This document shows positions 49,617 through 61,297 of a stretch of 64,000 nucleotides of DNA, in pieces. A model generated the notes under the pieces. That model searched no databases and had not been told where the DNA came from. It worked only from the letters and a program-made list of their open reading frames with translations. The position numbers were made by a program, and so were the translations under genes. Each line of letters starts with the position of its first letter. Position 1 is the first letter of the stretch. Origin of the DNA: Phoronis australis (lineage: Eukaryota > Phoronida > Phoronidae); assembly GCA_002633005.1 (NCBI GenBank), contig NMRA01000415.1:60001-124000 (forward strand), given 5' to 3'.

Positions 49617-51155
49617 TTCATCTACATTCCAGAAATCTAGTTTTGATAACCATGAGCACGGGAGGCGACGGGCTATCGAGGACACTCTGATGTCAAAAGG
49701 TCATCTGACTTTCACGGACGTCGCTGGATTGGAAGAGGCTAAGGGAACATTGAGTGAAGCTATCATAATGCCTGTTCAGTACCCACATTTGTTTACCGGC
49801 GGTAGAAAACCATGGAAACGGATTTTGTTATACGGTCCTCCCGGAACTGGGAAGTCTAGGTAAAAAAGGTATTTAAAGTACAGTTGGTAGGCATTCCAAA
49901 ATATTTTTCTTAAGCGACTTTAGCTTCGTCACCGACTCTGAGCACTATAGTAACACAGGAATTTGGCCTAAATGACTGGTGGAAATCGACATCGAAATCT
50001 GATAAAGAGGTTTAAACTTCGTTGACCAATTAAGTTATTGAAAGTTGACTTCCTAAAACCGCTCTGAGGTGGTGGCGTATTACAACTATTATTAAAATCT
50101 CTTGGTCTATTTACACCGACCTCTAATACTAAGAGATTTTAATAATAGTAATTGAAAGTTGCCAGAGACCCCCCCCCCCCNCCCCCCCCCCCCCCCAAGT
50201 GAAGCACTGCTGTGCTACTGCGCATCTCTGTTTCGGTACATTAGGAGTGGAGAGGCAAGCATCCAGATCTGACCAAATTGGGTGATCCTTTATGAGGACA
50301 TAGACATGTTTAATCGTAGTTTCTAATAATCGTTTGCTACGCCACGGCAAATGGTTGTTATTATAATCTTATTTTTTCAGGCTTGCTCAGGCACTGTCCA
50401 GTGAAATCAAATCAAGTTTCTATTCTGTGTCGAGTTCTGACCTCATTTCAAGTTGGGTTGGTGAAAGTGAGAAACTCATCAAAGAGTTGTTTGCTCATGC
50501 CGTACAGCAACGTGGTCGCTCCGTGGTATTCGTAGATGAAATCGACAGTATTTGCCGTAAGAGGTCCTCTTCGGAGGAAGAACATACAAGACGAGTAAAG
50601 ACAGAACTTCTACGTCAACTGGAAGGTGTTGACAATACTGACGAGTCGGAGATTTTCTTCCTTTGCGCCACGAACTGTCCGTGGGAGCTCGACTCTGCTT
50701 TTCTACGACGGTTCCAGAAGCGAATATACATTCCTCTGCCCAGCTTCGAGTCGCGCATACAACTGATGAAAATACACACAAGAGACAATCGTGTGACCAT
50801 GGGTGAGGAGGACTGGAGGTCGCTGTCAGAAGCGACTGTGAACTACTCTGGTAGTGATCTTGCCACGGTTGTGCTTGGTGCCTTGTTTGAACCCGTTCGA
50901 GAGATGCAACAAGCGCGTTTCTGGCACTACACGCCATCAGACACGCTGGTACCATGTGCGCAGGATGCGCCAGGTTCCTTCTCCGCGCGCATGCACGAAC
51001 TGCCGCCGGATAAATTGGTGCCAAGGGATGTCAATCTGCAGGATTTCATGACGTCACTAAATGTAAACGGCAGAACCATAACCTTAGAAGATTTGGCTAA
51101 ATTTGAACAGTTTACGTCCAATTTTGGCGAGAATGGAAGCCCACTGAAGCCGTAG
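49617..51155 (+). CDS. VPS4-like AAA ATPase (meiotic-clade), diverged paralogue
   Basis: Exons 49617-49859 and 50381-51155 join in phase 2 within GTGKS-R-LAQAL, and the frame ends at TAG 51153-51155. The order is VPS4-like. [20 protein letters not shown] and [11 protein letters not shown] come first, then Walker A GPPGTGKS (49834-49857) and pore loop [16 protein letters not shown]. Walker [11 protein letters not shown] (50523 on), sensor [12 protein letters not shown] and Arg fingers [13 protein letters not shown] (50706-50711) follow, then a beta-domain-like insert near [11 protein letters not shown] and a C-terminal helix [13 protein letters not shown]4 disassembles ESCRT-III at membranes. 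All catalytic residues are present, so it should be active. The pore-loop Lys-Trp of VPS4 is Ser-Trp here and the arginine-finger triplet is reduced to RR. The N-terminus is undefined. Confidence 0.9.
50082..50196. mobile_element. Short element relic: 19-bp perfect inverted repeat plus C-tract
   Basis: ACTATTATTAAAATCTCTT (50085-50103) is perfectly inverted at 50131-50149, 27 bases apart. 50082-50124 matches the tail of the SINE-like element at 42348-42390. A C run (50169-50196) with one N follows. It lies in the single intron between the two ATPase exons. Confidence 0.75.
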
Positions 51156-53300
51156 TCGGTCTGATGATTCACAGCTTAAAGTGTGCTGTGACCGCCAACT
51201 CTTTCTTCAAGACTTCACGTAGGCTGGAAGGTTGAAAACATGTCAACATTGATTGATGCATTGACTGAATGGTTGTTAATAATACTGTTTGAATTTAAGT
51301 TGGCCTAATTAATTCTTAAGTGTGTCATTCGGTGCGTAGTGTTGTATGTTTTACCTCATCAGTACACCCTGTGGCAGATAATTTTCATTGCAGGTTACAT
51401 GACGGCGTTTTCCCGTGCAGTGACTTTACCAGAGGTAGAGGGTTGTGAGCATCTAGCTTTTTTGTTAACTGCCAAGCACAGACTTTTGTCTGGTATGGCA
51501 ACAGACAGGCCAATTATTACAGACCACATGTGAACACCGTCAAACCCAGAGCGAATTGGTACCGGGGGTTGGAAAGAATTGATTATCGTAACTTCGGTTG
51601 TAGTTGAGCGATTTTGGCGATTCAACAACTAAACATGATCAAGATTTGACAAGGATTTCAGAAATTCTATGCGTTTATGTTCAAATATGTTATAACTTGA
51701 CTTTTATTTTTAACAGCACAGCCCAGTCTGGCTAGATAGGATCTTATTGGAGATTAGAGCAATTATCGAACAAAAGAGAGCTGGCTCTCTAACCATATAT
51801 GCCAGAATAGAGTTAACCAGTAGTGTAAGATATTGGCTATAGGGGTAAACTTCCCAACTTGTTGGGAAAATAATATAATCGAACCAGTTGCGGATCTACG
51901 GGGGATTCAGGGGACCAGGACCCAAAAATAAAAAAAACAAAAACGTCTCCAGCAAAACAAAAACGGCACCGCTAGCGTGTGAGGCGGGGAGGCTGTTCTT
52001 TCACAAAGTCTTGCGGGACTCGTGCGAAGTTCAATAGGCCTCCTAACGAGCCCTAGTTCCGACCTCAACATCTACCGTCTTTCTACCTACAATAAGCACA
52101 CTGCCGTCTTCTATACTGGGAATTTCCGCAAAAAGTCCCACCCGATGAAACGCTCATGCCAATGGGCATTTAATTGATGTTAGTACTTCGGGTTTCAAAA
52201 GTTCAGACATTGGGGCGTTTATTTCGAAAATTGCAAGAGATGCAAATAGGTCCTAGCTGGGATACATCGTCAAGGTTTGAAATAGTCCATGATGAACGGA
52301 TCAAATTTAGTTGCGCATGAAAATCTTTTGAATGGTCTTGGCAACCTCAAGGGTCTTAGTGACAACTGAGCTGCGGAACAAGATGCTGACATTGTAGAGG
52401 CTTACAAGCTCATTGGCACAGCAGTTGACGAAGTGCAAGCGTTGGGAACAAACATCGAAGATATCTGGGTAGAATGGTTCCAAGAGGAGCAAAGCATTGG
52501 ATCCGATATACAGATTCCTCGGCAGTCTAGACAACAGGATAGGACTAACGTATGAGTAACCACTGGGATTAAAAAGTGTCTAGAGAGAAGTTTTCAAATA
52601 TTTTTTTTGCATAGTACACTTTATTTCTCGCAACTGACCAGACCAGCTTGATTTGTGTAGATGTTGAGTTTCAGTGTACTTCTGGTCCCTCTGCAACCTG
52701 GTCCAGTATACTGTATATTTTCACCGCTGTGCACAGGATGTTTTAGTTTCGTGAAACTGTTTTCAGATGATTTGTTTCCTGATACTTTTGACGTTTTTCA
52801 ATTATTGTCAACGTGAGTCAGCTTAATAAAGGGATACTTAATTATTTATTGTCGATTTTAATAATAGACTATGAGCTGAGAGCAACATCATTCGTCAGTT
52901 TTTCTCGTAACGAGACAAAACAAATGTTTATTTCCGGACTAACAATACAAGTCCTTCGTTCTTAAAGCACTTGAGGCTGCTGTTAGACGATCATCTGATA
53001 TTCAAGTTTTTACGCCCCGTGGGTACTCCTTATGCTCTTGAGTATTTGGAAGTTGTCTAAACCCCTGTATACACACCACACTTTTTCGTATACGACTTCT
53101 CGTGTACTAAAAAAGGAGTGTGTAAGCAGATGTTCCAACAAAAATTTTTGCTGGTGGCGTGACTCATACCCAGATGTGCACAATATGGTTTCACGAAACT
53201 TATGAGCCAAGTTGATGTGACAAAATCGAGAAGGGTTTTTAATTATCTTAAAAAAACTCCAAATATGTTAAGTGCCAGAAACTTACCAGGATGCATGGAA
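51156..53300. other. 3' flank of the ATPase gene, and MITE copy
   Basis: I found no AATAAA in the first 770 nt after the stop codon; the first one lies at 51927-51932 inside the MITE copy at 51885. No gene is supported beyond it. Confidence 0.5.
51885..51990 (+). mobile_element. Partial copy of the CAGTGGC-type MITE
   Basis: Starts CAGTTGCGGATCTACGGGGG, matching the left end of the 39776 element. It then runs into an A-rich interior containing AATAAA. The right end is missing. Confidence 0.6.
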
Positions 53301-53309
53301 ATTTTACTA

Positions 53310-53438
53310 CTTGGCTACAAAAAACAAAGAATGTCTTACACGGGAGGGGAAACCGCCCCGCTCAGCGTCACGCGCCTACGATTCGACCTGTGCGGGAATC
53401 TTAACCCCCTCCTTACTGAAAACGTAGATCCACCACTG
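53310..53438 (-). mobile_element. Truncated copy of the CAGTGGC-type MITE
   Basis: On the minus strand it starts CAGTGGTGGATCTACG, then TTTTCAGTAAGGAGGGGGTT, GGCGCGTGACGC and CTCCCGTGTAAGA. These are the same blocks in the same order as in 39776-40012. The far terminus is missing. Confidence 0.85.
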
Positions 53439-56400
53439 CCGAACAAGTTGGGAACTAGGCAACGGGAAACGCATGAATGCACCCAGTACTTTCACATCAT
53501 GGTATCCAGGTTCTCCACATGAGCCGCACTGAAAAAGTGAGAGGGTTAAATCCCCATCAGCCACCCCGGCTGTGGTGCACCGCCTATAGACCACGTGCGC
53601 CGGCCATGTTTGCCGTGGCATGCATTCACTACTAAGACCCAAGCTCATGAGCTGGATACACCAATGTGCAATGCTCGAGTTGGCAAGGATTTAACCCGGG
53701 TCTTTCAAACTAGCCAAACTCTCCTCCATTGTGCTTTAACTTTATGAGCCCGTCTTCTGTGCGCATTTCAAAAAGCAAACTTTAAGACCACCGTACGTGT
53801 AAATACATGTAGGAGGCCAGCGTGCACTCGCAATGACCGTCGTCACTTGAAGTTGGAATCGGACATTTCTATACTTGTGTAAAATATAGTCACAAGTTTA
53901 TAAAACGTTGAAACTTATCCTCAACAGAAAGTCCAACAATCAAGTGTACTTCATTTAATCCAAATCGGTAAAAACAGGAATGACGTTACATGTAGGTACA
54001 TAAGCATAGTGAAAGGATAGCCGCCTGTGCATGCATACATGTATACAGTGTATATTAGTCGCACAAGCTTATAAGTGTTTGAAAGAATTTGTGGTGTGTA
54101 TTAAACGTGGGATTGGTGAAGGAGGTAGTTTCGCATTTTCACGAAGACGAGATGTAACAACTAAACTACTTTATTATATCACTACGCGCTGAAAAATATT
54201 TCTTTAATGTCATAACAAAGAAAAGGTAATTTACTATAACATCTTGAATTATGAACATTTTAGAAAAAGATGGATCCCTGTAGGACGTTTTTGTTGAACA
54301 TTGTACATGTGACCGGCTATGGTCTATTTCCGGTGTGACTGGTGTGTGTATAATCTTCATACGCTTGTGTATTTACTCCCTGTAAGGTTAATGTTTATAG
54401 CATGAGTTGTGGTTTTAAGTATAATAAACGTACTTGCGTTAATGAAAGTGTTTTGCAGTTCCCAAAAAATTCAAATCGAGGTATTTTTGTGCCGCCATTG
54501 ATTTGATTCTCGCGATAGTCCAGTTCCGAGCGCATCAGTGAGTTTCGTAGAATGCCGACAAACATTTTAACTTTGTGTGATTCAATTCTGCCTCATTACA
54601 GGGGTCAGAATGGCCCATGACAAAGGGAAGAAAACTTTTTTGTATTGTTCGACAAATAAATCGCCTTGTGATACAAATAGTTTTTGTGTTGTAAAATTTA
54701 ACTACAGGGATTTTTTTGCATGGATAAAGTCAAAATAATGATAACAAGATATGAGAAAAGAGGAAACTGGAAATCAAATAAGAAAATATTGAAACCAAAC
54801 AACGAGGAAATTTTCTTAAAACAGGAAAATTCCAAGCCACGTTATTAGGAGACGTTCAAACTATTCGGCAAGGCCCTCATGGGCGATCAGCTGAGTGTAA
54901 AGCAACGGCCTTTACAAACATCAATTTCGCGTTTTCTTCAGAAAATTGAATAAACAAAACTCCTTCCCGATTGTATCGACTACTCGAGTCCCAAGAAGCA
55001 TACAAAAAAGTTAAGCGAGTCACGCACATTTTCCCTTTTCAACATTTGTAGTTCACCACACGCAGCCATGTCGCGTTTATCCAGGAAGTGTCTCGATACG
55101 AGAAGACGAATTAAACACAGCGAGAGCGATCATTGTAAAAAAATTTTATTTCATAGAGCACGTGCAAAGAATAACACGTTGCGATTCTCCTTAAACAGGT
55201 CCCAAACTTTCGTTAATATTCTTTCAGTAGAGGTAGCAACTTCATATTTTGCAGACTGTCCGTGTCAATTTTATGTATTGAGCTCGGGCTGATGTTTCAC
55301 ATTTTTTTAGTGATTGGCGGCACCCTAGCAGTTTTCCGACGCTCGTAGCATTTAGTCCAATGAAGGACTTGGGTAGCACAAATAATGTCTTTAAACATAC
55401 ATGTGGCCTAGTAATCGGCAAGATAGCCTAATTGAGACGAAGCTTTACAACTATGGTTTCGGGTACCTTTGTAGCTGGTGCTGGAAATATCCCTCACCAG
55501 CAACTCGATGCGCCTTTCCAGACCAAAAATGAGTTGCTCTGTGGAATACATCCGTGGGTTACGAAATTGACAATGTCGAAAAAATGGTGACGAGATGCGT
55601 TGAACAATCTTTGCAACACGTGCCACAACATTTGTTGGCGACAGAATTGTGCAGGTTTACTCAAAGTTTCGAGTCTGTGATTTATTCCAAGTAGGAAAAA
55701 ATTAGCGACAATTAGGGACCTGTTTCCGGTTAACCATCTTGTACATTAGAAACCACCAGTCGAAAAATATTCAGTTTAAAATTTATACTTCCAATAAAAC
55801 TTGTGAAAATGCATCAAACATCACGACGACTACGGAGTTGATCTAAAATCTAACAATTAAAGCTGAGTTATAAAACAAAAGTAAGTCACGACAAATTAAA
55901 GGCATACACAATGCACATATCATCACAATTCCCAGTATTTCAAGTGAACACAAAAAGCCATAACAGCACTATCTGGACAACGAGGACATGATTAAAGATA
56001 ATTAATATCACAATGACTTATAACCATGTATTTAGGGCCCATTTGCCTGTATCCGAAATATTTTTTAACTTGCTGAAGTGTTCGCACCAAGGCATATTCA
56101 CTGTAATCCTCACTGTTAGTGCAAACAGTCAACCCTTGTACATGTGTATGTTATCAGTCAGGAGCTATTCATGATTAATTGCCATGGCCAATGAATTATC
56201 TACCTGCCAGGTATTTCTGAAGCATGCACACCAAGAAAGAGCCCCATGGGTTTTTTGGAAACCCGATTTAACAAGCACCGATATGGAAGCTTTGTTGAGA
56301 TCATGCATAGTTGTGAAAATGTGGGTAAGAGGTCATAATTTTCTGGATTTTTATTGCAAAACAGTACTCCTCAAAAAAGCAATGGTAAGAATTTTTCATA

Positions 56401-58850
56401 GTAGCCAAGTTGTCCACCAAGAGAAATCTTCCTTAGACAGCACCCCCAAGTTTCTGGATGCCGCAGTCATTTTGGCACAATGAATATTTAGGAAATTTGT
56501 AAATCCGAGGTACTGATATATTGAGCAAATTAAGAACTTTAGACTGGATTATTGATAAAATGGAGGTCATTCCACAGAACACAGCTACATGTACACTGGC
56601 ACTTACAACATCATTTCACTTGAACACAAGAAACAGGCAAAAAGCCATGTAAAAATGAACCAAAAATTACTGTGAGCAGAATAATTTCAGCACAAGACTC
56701 ACACGATTTCAATATTTGAATTTCATGATTTATGACGACACTGCTACATGTACCTCAAAAAAAGCTCAGTTTAAAGGTTTTGTCTAACAAAGAGGCGAAT
56801 TTAGCAACGTCATATACAACTCATACAGCAGTAAATGAACAAGGCTAAAGTAGTAATTAAATACACTAGACTGGTTTTCACCTAATCAAGGAATTTTTCA
56901 CTTGCTAAGTATTTAGTGACACCACAATATACAATCGACCTTGTAGTAAATAAAAAGCACTCAAACCTAAACTAGAGTAATTTCATTTAATCAAGAAATT
57001 TAATACTTGCTGAGCATAATACACCACGCATACAACTGAACTGGCAGTAAACGTATAAGGCTATCATCAGAATTCACAAATTGTATCCGACAGTGGCCTC
57101 TGGTGACAGAACAGGCACAACAACTGCGTCTATCTGACTCCAAAATGCTGTACACAAGTCTCTTTACAATGCCTCGGTTGCATAAATGATGTGATGCCGA
57201 TACAATGAATTCGCGGCCAACATTTGGGTGATTGCCAGGTGCGTTGACCAGTGTATTCTGTAAGTCACTTGACAGCCATCTTTGTCACGATGGTAATAAT
57301 GACACACAGCCTATGAGGAAGCTATCAGAGAATGTTTAACGCACTGATGAAAGAATAATGCCAATTTCCAGGGTACTGATAATACTGACAATGATCAGAG
57401 GATGACCATCCTGTAGTTCACACCAATCTTTCAATCACACAACTCGGTCACCTCGAGACCTTTTTACGCATAGCGAAAATCAAAAAACATAGGTGGGATA
57501 CAAGTGCTGATCTAGAACGTGCCATGCAGGTGATCACCTACATGTAGTCTGTATGGCGGTAGCTGATTTTACGTAGATAGTTGCTGCCTGTTAGCTGGCC
57601 GGTTGAACCCTTCTAGTCGCAACAGATCATATATCTACGCCTTTTGGAGGAAACATTTGGGAAAATCATTATCCCACAATCCTTTGTGTAGATCCATAAA
57701 TAGGTCAAAGGGCCCTCTTTGTCTCCTTTATTGTTTTCTCATTTACACAAGCACATCTCAGCCTCTCCTGCCAAGTATTAACTTTCATTTAGTGACATGG
57801 TCATCACTGCATGGCAACACTGGTATCCTGCATTAAGTCTTGGTGGTGGCTGCTGAAAGTTAAAAAAATGGATGCAGAAAATGACTGGCTCTTCAGTACA
57901 CACAACCTTTATTACACGCGATCGCACTTTGCAAATTTCTCGAAAAACTAAACAAGAAGATTCTACTTCGTAACAAAAATATATCTGGAGTTTGTAACAG
58001 TCATAGAACAGTTTAGTATTTGGTGCATTTTTATTGAACAAGCTTTTGAAAAAATAAGCAATTATTTTGATGTTGAGTTTATCATAAATGGATTGAAATT
58101 GTTTCACAAAAAGTTTCTTGATTTTTAAGAAAAAATATTTTTTTAAACCCACAAAACAGTATTCAAGTTAACAGAACCAGACTGGCCACTTAGTGTGCCA
58201 CGATTCTAACCAAATTGGGTGCTAAGCTGCAGCAAGTACACAACATGCCCGACAAGTGAAATAATGTTTTGTCAAATTTCTCCAAAAACTAAAGGATTTC
58301 AAACTTTAAGTCTTACAATACCACTAGCCTAATGCACAATCAAAATAGAGCTCAATTTGCTGAAAATCAAGCCTATTCATTTGCTGGTGAATTTACAGTC
58401 ACTCTCAATGAATACATGTCTGCACTGTTTTGAATGGATTGGGTTTCTTCCTCTCAATGTCCTGGCATCTCAATGGCAGGAAAAACGGCAATTTTGTGCA
58501 TTATAATTGTACATTCTACAAAAACTTGGTCACTGAAATGTCCAACTTATAGATTTTTAAGTGACCTTCACCAATACGCTGCAGCTATAAGTCGGCATTC
58601 CATCAACGAAGCTAAAATTTAAATTCAGATGACTAGTCCTGGAAATAGTCGGATACAACACGCCCACATTTCGAGAACCAATGTTTTGCTCATTATTTAG
58701 AGGAGAAACTTCATTTTTAGAACGTGGGATCATTATATCTGACTATTACTCAACTTTCTGCTGCAAAACAGTCTCAAATTGTTCCTTACTTAGATTAGCA
58801 GTGATTCATGGACTTGTAAAGAATCAGAATCTTGTTAAAACCCAACACCA
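53439..58850. other. Intergenic or intronic, no supported gene
   Basis: AT-rich with short open frames only. A B-box-like GGGTTAAATCC on the minus strand near 53695 may be a SINE remnant. No domain was recognised, including in the 124-codon minus frame at 57778-58152, which is low-complexity Lys/Phe-rich. Confidence 0.4.
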
Positions 58851-58857
58851 TGCTCGA

Positions 58858-58985
58858 GGAAGCAGTGGGGACTGGTTGAAAAGTGCCCGCTTTCTATACT
58901 CTAGGTCGTGGGTTCGAGTCTAACCAGGTCACACTGCTAAACCCTTGAGCAAGGTTTCTAGCTCCTCAGCTCGGTTTTAAAAATG
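58858..58985 (+). mobile_element. tRNA-derived SINE
   Basis: A degenerate A box (GGGGACTGGTTGAAAAGTG) is followed by the B box GGGTTCGAGTCTA (58910-58922). The conserved SINE tail CCAGGTCACACTGCTAAACC, then CTTGAGCAAGGTTTCTAGC, follows. This is a third tRNA-SINE family in the window. Confidence 0.75.
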
Positions 58986-60229
58986 TATTAATAAAGCATA
59001 AAAATAGTTCCAGGCGATCAGTGCAATGGGTCCACATGCGAGGGCTGCGCACCTCTGGTACAACGTGTATCAGACCGCCTGCAATTATTTTTTAACACCA
59101 AGCTCAGTTCAAAAATCATCTGCCTTAAAAATTGACTTGTTGATCCTTCCTTGAACAATAACAAACTACCAGAGTAGGAAATCGTCACGGGACAAATTGA
59201 GAACAAAGCCTTAGGGTAAGTGGTCTAAATTGAATGTTATATTGGGCCAAAGTTCAAGTTTATAACAGCTTCAAGGAACAAAAGAAAACTGTTTGCCTTC
59301 GGGAGAAGTATGATATGCACAACCACATTACACTCCCAGTTCATGAATTATTGTCTAGTTTTAGATATTCTATATAAAGGCTAAATATACATGTATCAAT
59401 GAAGGCCACTAAGCGCACAGACAAGCCAAATCTGCCTATCGCTAGGCAAATTAAAATAGTTCAGCCAGTTTTACCAAGAACATGCTGCCATCTGGTGACA
59501 GAAGTTGCATTGCTTTGTGGTTTGTGCTCATGCTCCAATACCAACTACAATTGATCATTATGAGAAGCAGGTTGCAACATGCCATTAGTGTTCCCAAGCA
59601 AACATGCACTCAATGAGATATGGTGACATACACAAACAAGAGCAATGAAATGCGTCCACAACTGCACCCCAAATGGTATGCTTCTACGGGCGTTTACTGG
59701 CATCATGAAGTGGCCATTAGACAGCATGTAGTGCCTTGTACTTTGCAAAAATGGGAAAGCGGCAGCGTCGTCTCCCCAACAGACTGGGGGTAAAATGCTA
59801 GCGATCTTTGTCAGTGTAAGCACATCTTATACATTGGCAAAAGCTATTTGAAGCACCACAGAAACCCAGAATAAAAAACAAATTGCCAAAAAATGACACA
59901 CTAGCACAGCATTAGAATGTCAGAAACAAATTTCCACTTGGAACTCTTCCATCATTTTCTAGTGGTAACACAAAGCAGTGCTAATCATATAAAAATGGAC
60001 AAAGAGCAACACCTTCATCATAAGGACATATTCTGAGTTCCATAAAGGACTGTAGGTAAAAATAGAAACATCGAACGTGTCAGTCGATGGTGCTGCAGTA
60101 GCCAGACACATGGAAACCAACGCTACCAATTTCTTCAACAGGAGTATTCAAAGACATGTTGGCATAAAAAAATGCCAAATGTTGAGAACAGCGGTAGTTG
60201 GATCTGTCCAAATGTTGGCGTTGTACGTT
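58986..60229. other. Intergenic or intronic, no supported gene
   Basis: Short frames only. A weak relation to the repeat array beginning at 60230 is seen from about 60080. Confidence 0.4.
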
Positions 60230-61210
60230 GTCAAAAATACACTTGCCAAATTTAATAAAAATCCTGCAGAGGGTTAAGGAGATACAGCTAAAGACGTAAA
60301 AAAAACAACTGCCACTAGGTGGTGCCATAGTAGTCAGAGTTTTCTGAAAAAAACATCAACCACCTTGACAGTAAAAACATACAAAGTCATGTTTATTTCA
60401 TAATCATCCTTGGAGTGGTTTGCCTGAGAGAGAGGTGTACACCAAAAACAGACTAAAAAACAGTGAAATTGGCCAATAGATGAAGCTCATTATATCATAT
60501 CCATCTGAAAACAAAAATATGTCATCGACTCTTTAAAAGAAATCTATTTACCAAATTTCATAAAAATCTGTCGAGGAACTTCAAAGGAAAACGTAAAAAA
60601 ATGAAATTGCCACTAGGGGGCGCAGGACTCATCAGATCCATCCAAAAGTAGCCATCTGTTATCAATTTCATAATTATAATAAATGCACTTGTCAAATTTC
60701 ATAAAGATCATGCAGGTTTATGAAATAGACGTGAACGCAAAAATACCAAAAGGAGGTGCCACTGTAGTCAAAGTCATCCGAAAATAATTGTCCGCCGTTA
60801 TGTTTACAATAGGAACGCATATTGCAGTTTTCACCATCATCCTCGGATTGTTTTGGTTGATAAGAGAAGCGGACAACAAAAAAGACTTGAACACAGTAAA
60901 AATGGCCATTAGGAGGCACAAAATACCTTGAATCCATCAAATATGGGAAGGTGGCGTCATCCCACTAATAGATTCCTATATTCCAAGTTTTAAGAAAATA
61001 CAATTATGATGACCTTCACAGATATAGAGGTAAACGTAAAAAAACTAAAATTCTCAATAGGACCAACATTGATAGTCCGAACTGTCTGAAAATTCGCTCA
61101 TGCTGTCCGAACCATGAAAGAAACCTATCTGCAAAATTTCATGAAATCAGAATATGTAAGGGTTTTGGAGATAGAGCAGCGGAAGCTGGACATATAGACG
61201 GGGATGCGCC
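60230..61210 (+). repeat. Degenerate tandem array of CAAATTTCATAAAAATC units
   Basis: Units share TTGCCAAATTTCATAAAAAT, then a TGCAG..TT.GGAGATA block, then an ACGTAAAAAAA stretch followed by TGCCACTAGG.GG(T/C)GC. They occur near 60242, 60551, 60690 and 61130, with half units between. The last one ends with AAGCTGGACATATAGACGG. Similar arrays are widespread in marine animal genomes. Unit length is irregular (about 150-310 bp). Non-coding. Confidence 0.7.
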
Positions 61211-61297
61211 CACATACAAATATACGCGGGTGCATAATGACCAATTCATGTACCTCTAAGAAAACTTAGTTTACAAATTAATTCACAATTCACTTAC

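Noticed and set aside
57778-58152. 124-codon minus-strand frame
   Set aside because: Lys/Phe/Asn-rich composition follows AT-rich DNA; no domain and no splice signals.
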